A DNA stretch of 64,000 nt, taken from Novosphingobium sp. Its GTDB lineage: Bacteria; Pseudomonadota; Alphaproteobacteria; Sphingomonadales; Sphingomonadaceae. Location: contig JAGIAR010000010.1 of assembly GCA_017744735.1 (NCBI GenBank), positions 1 through 64,000 of the forward strand. Reading direction: 5' to 3'. Of the stretch, positions 61,072 to 64,000 are shown piece by piece. A model generated the notes under the pieces. That model saw only the letters and a list, made by a program, of their open reading frames with translations, did not search any database and had not been told where the DNA came from. The translations under genes were made by a program, and so were the position numbers. Each line of letters starts with the position of its first letter. Within the stretch, counting starts at the first letter, position 1.

Positions 61072-62886
61072 ATGAACCTCCGCAACGTGGCGATCATCGC
61101 CCACGTCGACCACGGCAAGACTACCCTGGTCGACCAGCTCTTCCGCCAGTCGGGCACCTTCCGCGACAATCAGCGCGTCGAGGAACGCGCGATGGATTCG
61201 AACGACCTCGAGAAGGAGCGCGGGATCACGATTCTCGCCAAGTGCACCTCGGTCGAATGGGAAGGCACCCGGATCAACATCGTCGACACGCCCGGCCACG
61301 CCGACTTCGGCGGCGAGGTGGAGCGCATCCTGAGCATGGTCGACGGGGTGATCCTGCTGGTCGACAGCTCGGAAGGCGCGATGCCGCAGACCAAGTTCGT
61401 GACCGGCAAGGCGCTGGCGCTCGGCCTGCGCCCGATCGTGGTCGTCAACAAGATCGACCGTCCGGACGGACGCCACGCCGAAGTGCTGGACGAAGTGTTC
61501 GAGCTGTTCCTGAGCCTCGACGCCTCTGACGAACAGCTCGACTTCCCGATCCTCTACGCCTCGGGCCGCAACGGCTATGCCAGCGACAACCCCGACGCGC
61601 GCGAGGGCGACCTGACCCCGCTGTTCAAGACCATCGTCGACCACGTTCCGCCGCCGCACGCGGTGGACGAGGATGCGCCCTTCACCTTCCTCGCCACGCT
61701 GCTCGACCGCGACAACTTCCTCGGCCGTATCCTGACCGGCCGGGTCCAGACCGGCGTGCTCAAGCTCAACCAGCCGATCCATGCACTCGACGGTGACGGC
61801 AAGGTGATCGAGAGCGGCCGCGCGACCAAGATCATGGCGTTCCGCGGGCTCGAGCGCGTGCCGGTGGAAGAAGCCCGCGCGGGCGACATCATCAGCCTTG
61901 CCGGCCTGACCGTCGCGACCGTGTCGAACACGATCGCCGATACCTCGGTGAGCACCCCGATCCAGGCCCAGCCGATCGACCCGCCGACGCTCTCGATGCG
62001 CTTCGCGGTGAACGACAGCCCGATGGCCGGGCGCGAGGGCGACAAGGTCACCAGCCGCGTGATCCGCGACCGCCTGATGCGCGAGGCCGAAAGCAACGTT
62101 GCGATCAAGGTCACCGAAAGCGCCGACAAGGACAGCTTCGAGGTTGCCGGCCGCGGCGAACTGCAGCTCGGCGTGTTGATCGAGACGATGCGCCGCGAAG
62201 GCTTCGAACTGGGTATCAGCCGCCCGCGGGTGCTGTTCCGCGAGGAGAACGGCGAGCGCACCGAGCCCTATGAAACCGTGGTGATCGACGTCGACGACGA
62301 GCACTCGGGCACCGTCATCGACAAGATGGCGATCCGCAAGGCCGAGATGACCGACATGCGCCAGTCGGGCGGCGGCAAGACCCGCATCACCTTCTCCGCT
62401 CCCAGCCGCGGCCTGATCGGCTATCACGGCGAATTCCTGTCCGACACGCGCGGCACCGGGATCATGAACCGCCTGTTCGAGAAATACGGCCCCTACAAGG
62501 GCGCGATCGAGGGCCGCCCCAACGGTGTGCTGATCTCGAACGGCACCGGCGAAGCGGTCGGCTATGCGCTCAACGCGCTGGAAGAACGCGGCATCCTGTT
62601 CGTGAAGCCGCAGGAAAAGATCTACGAAGGCATGATCATCGGCGAGAACGCCAAGCCCGACGATCTCGAAGTCAACCCGATGAAGTCGAAGCAGCTGACC
62701 AACTTCCGCTCGACCGGCAAGGACGACGCGATCCGCCTCACCCCGCCGCGGGTGATGACGCTGGAGCAGGCGATCGCCTATATCGACGACGACGAGATGG
62801 TCGAAGTGACGCCCAAGAGCATCCGCATCCGCAAGGCGATCCTGGATCCGCACGAGCGCAAGAAGGCGAAGCGGCAGGCGGCGTAA
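61072..62886 (+). CDS. typA: Translational GTPase TypA/BipA
   Basis: TypA is a ribosome-associated GTPase that helps late 50S assembly and growth under stress. The 604-residue protein has G1 [10 protein letters not shown], the [14 protein letters not shown] switch, NKID at the specificity site, then beta-barrel and EF-G-like domains and a C-terminal domain ([30 protein letters not shown]). The length is standard. A short leader with AGGATAATTT precedes the ATG at 61072. Confidence 0.96.
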   Translation: MNLRNVAIIAHVDHGKTTLVDQLFRQSGTFRDNQRVEERAMDSNDLEKERGITILAKCTSVEWEGTRINIVDTPGHADFGGEVERILSMVDGVILLVDSSEGAMPQTKFVTGKALALGLRPIVVVNKIDRPDGRHAEVLDEVFELFLSLDASDEQLDFPILYASGRNGYASDNPDAREGDLTPLFKTIVDHVPPPHAVDEDAPFTFLATLLDRDNFLGRILTGRVQTGVLKLNQPIHALDGDGKVIESGRATKIMAFRGLERVPVEEARAGDIISLAGLTVATVSNTIADTSVSTPIQAQPIDPPTLSMRFAVNDSPMAGREGDKVTSRVIRDRLMREAESNVAIKVTESADKDSFEVAGRGELQLGVLIETMRREGFELGISRPRVLFREENGERTEPYETVVIDVDDEHSGTVIDKMAIRKAEMTDMRQSGGGKTRITFSAPSRGLIGYHGEFLSDTRGTGIMNRLFEKYGPYKGAIEGRPNGVLISNGTGEAVGYALNALEERGILFVKPQEKIYEGMIIGENAKPDDLEVNPMKSKQLTNFRSTGKDDAIRLTPPRVMTLEQAIAYIDDDEMVEVTPKSIRIRKAILDPHERKKAKRQAA

Positions 62887-62968
62887 AAGCACCATCTTGC
62901 CCGCTAAGGCGAGACACGCGCCGCAGCCTTGTTGCGGTATCCCCCCCGCCCCCCTAAACGCCGGGACG

Positions 62969-64000
62969 ATGCTAGCTTCCGACCTTCGAATTGCCCTGAT
63001 CACCGGCAATTACCACATGGTGCGCGATGGGCCGACCCAGGCGCTCAACCGGCTGGTCGGCTATCTGCTGCGGCAGGGTGCGAAGGTGCGCATCTTCGCC
63101 CCGACCACCCGGCATCCGCAGGTCGAGCCGACCGGCGATCTGGTGATCGTGCCCTCGATCGCGATCCCCGGGCGCAGCGAGTACCAGTTTCCGCTGGGCC
63201 TCTACGGCAACGCCTGGAACAAGTTCGCCGAGTTCGAGCCGAACATGATCCACGTAGCCAGCCCCGACTTCGCTGCGCGCCAGGCGGCCAAGTGGGGGCG
63301 CGATCACGGCGTGCCGGTGCTCGCCACGGTGCATACGCGGTTCGAGACCTATCCGGCCTATTACGGCGCGCCGTTCCTGCGTCCCCCGGTCGAGCGCTGG
63401 CTGCGCACCTTCTACCGCCGGGCCGATGCGCTGATGGCCCCGGCCGAGAGCATGCGGCAGGTCCTGTTCGAACAGGGCATGAGCGCCGAGATCGGGATCT
63501 GGGCGCGCGGGGTCGATCGCGAATTGTTCAATCCCGCCCGCCGCAGCCTGGAGTGGCGGCGCAGGCACGGCATCGCCGACGACGAGGTCGCGATCGGCTT
63601 CCTCGGCCGGGTGGTGATGGAGAAGGGACTCGACGTCTTCGCCAACACCATCGCGCTGATGGAGAAGCGCAAGGTGAAGTTCCGCGTGCTGGTGATCGGC
63701 GACGGCCCGGCGCGACCGTGGTTCGAGGGCAAATTGCCGGCCGATACGGCCTTCAGCGGGGTGCTCCACCCGCCCGAGATCGGCACTGCGGTCGCCAGCA
63801 TGGACGTGCTGTTCAACCCTTCGGCGACCGAGACCTTCGGCAATGTCACGCTGGAGGCGATGGCCTGCGGCCATCCGGTGGTCGCGGCGCAGGCCACCGG
63901 CAGCGACAGTCTGGTGGTCGACGGCGTGACCGGGGCGCTGATCAAGCCCAATTCGATCCGCGACTTCGCGCGGACGCTGCAGGCCTATGTCGAGCAGCCC
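62969..64000 (+). CDS. GT4 family glycosyltransferase, C-terminally cut by the window edge
   Basis: The ATG at 62969 opens a frame that runs off the window after 344 codons. The first half has RIALITGNYHMVRDGPTQAL, RIFAPTTRHP and HTRFETYPAYYGAPF; the second has FLGRVVMEKGLDVF, VLVIGDGPARPWFEG and the donor motif NPSATETFGNVTLEAMA. It is a close paralog of the gene at 30529-31719, sharing these blocks in the same order. Such enzymes glycosylate lipids or cell-surface acceptors. The stop is not in view. Confidence 0.88.
   Translation, partial: MLASDLRIALITGNYHMVRDGPTQALNRLVGYLLRQGAKVRIFAPTTRHPQVEPTGDLVIVPSIAIPGRSEYQFPLGLYGNAWNKFAEFEPNMIHVASPDFAARQAAKWGRDHGVPVLATVHTRFETYPAYYGAPFLRPPVERWLRTFYRRADALMAPAESMRQVLFEQGMSAEIGIWARGVDRELFNPARRSLEWRRRHGIADDEVAIGFLGRVVMEKGLDVFANTIALMEKRKVKFRVLVIGDGPARPWFEGKLPADTAFSGVLHPPEIGTAVASMDVLFNPSATETFGNVTLEAMACGHPVVAAQATGSDSLVVDGVTGALIKPNSIRDFARTLQAYVEQP

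Overview
The window is a high-GC alphaproteobacterial chromosome segment, most likely from the Sphingomonadales (Erythrobacter, Porphyrobacter or Novosphingobium type). The evidence is a GcrA cell-cycle regulator, a TonB-dependent receptor of the sphingomonad style, CrtZ carotenoid hydroxylase, DUF6491 and DUF2239 proteins, the F1-ATPase inhibitor zeta subunit, and a BtaA/BtaB betaine-lipid pathway. I see no transposase, integrase, phage gene, CRISPR array or rRNA. One tRNA gene, Arg(TCT), is present. Most of the segment is core chromosome.

Layout. 1-8 kb: the start of an ABC-2 permease, gcrA, a histidine phosphatase, two short-chain dehydrogenases with a GlcG/HbpS protein, DUF1993 and VOC proteins, and a large secreted protein paired with a DUF3142 lipoprotein. 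8-12 kb: lipid block (btaA, btaB, cardiolipin synthase). 12-16.1 kb: a bufferin (copper-binding RiPP) locus under an ECF sigma factor/NrsF pair. 16-30.5 kb: translation and RNA genes (rlmJ, pnp, rpsO, truB, then rbfA, infB, ylxR, nusA, rimP), with membrane protease, thymidine kinase and acetyltransferase genes between. 30.5-36.7 kb: a GT4 glycosyltransferase and the phage-shock locus, pspF divergent from a sigma54-driven pspABC operon that continues into six small paralogous membrane/coiled-coil genes. 37-45 kb: sufE, a ClC channel, crtZ, a thioesterase, leuC/leuD with inserted genes, ATPase zeta, bolA and a monothiol glutaredoxin. 45-51 kb: a PEP-CTERM choice-of-anchor protein, a PQQ dehydrogenase, a TetR/methyltransferase pair, tRNA-Arg, a queuosine-precursor transporter and a second PspF-type unit. 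51-64 kb: recF, a GDSL esterase, an ABC exporter pair, a multi-pass membrane protein, a TonB receptor, an FMN reductase, typA and a second GT4 glycosyltransferase cut by the window end.

Two regulatory systems stand out. (1) The bufferin locus: BufA1-DoxX-sigma-NrsF runs left and BufA2-BufB-BufC runs right, and the shared intergenic region holds two facing promoters of the form GTAAC(G/T), 16 nt, CGAA, as expected for SigF. Only one BufB/BufC maturation pair is visible for the two different precursors. (2) The PspF system: a textbook sigma54 promoter precedes pspABC and its tail of six paralogs. A second sigma54 promoter, with the same 11-base upstream motif, sits 18 kb away in front of a 40-residue membrane peptide and a PspC-like gene. 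Smaller oddities are a composite palindromic repeat inserted in frame in truB, a 12-bp tandem repeat shared by the ends of two genes, and a PQQ dehydrogenase with the lanthanide-type Asp signature.
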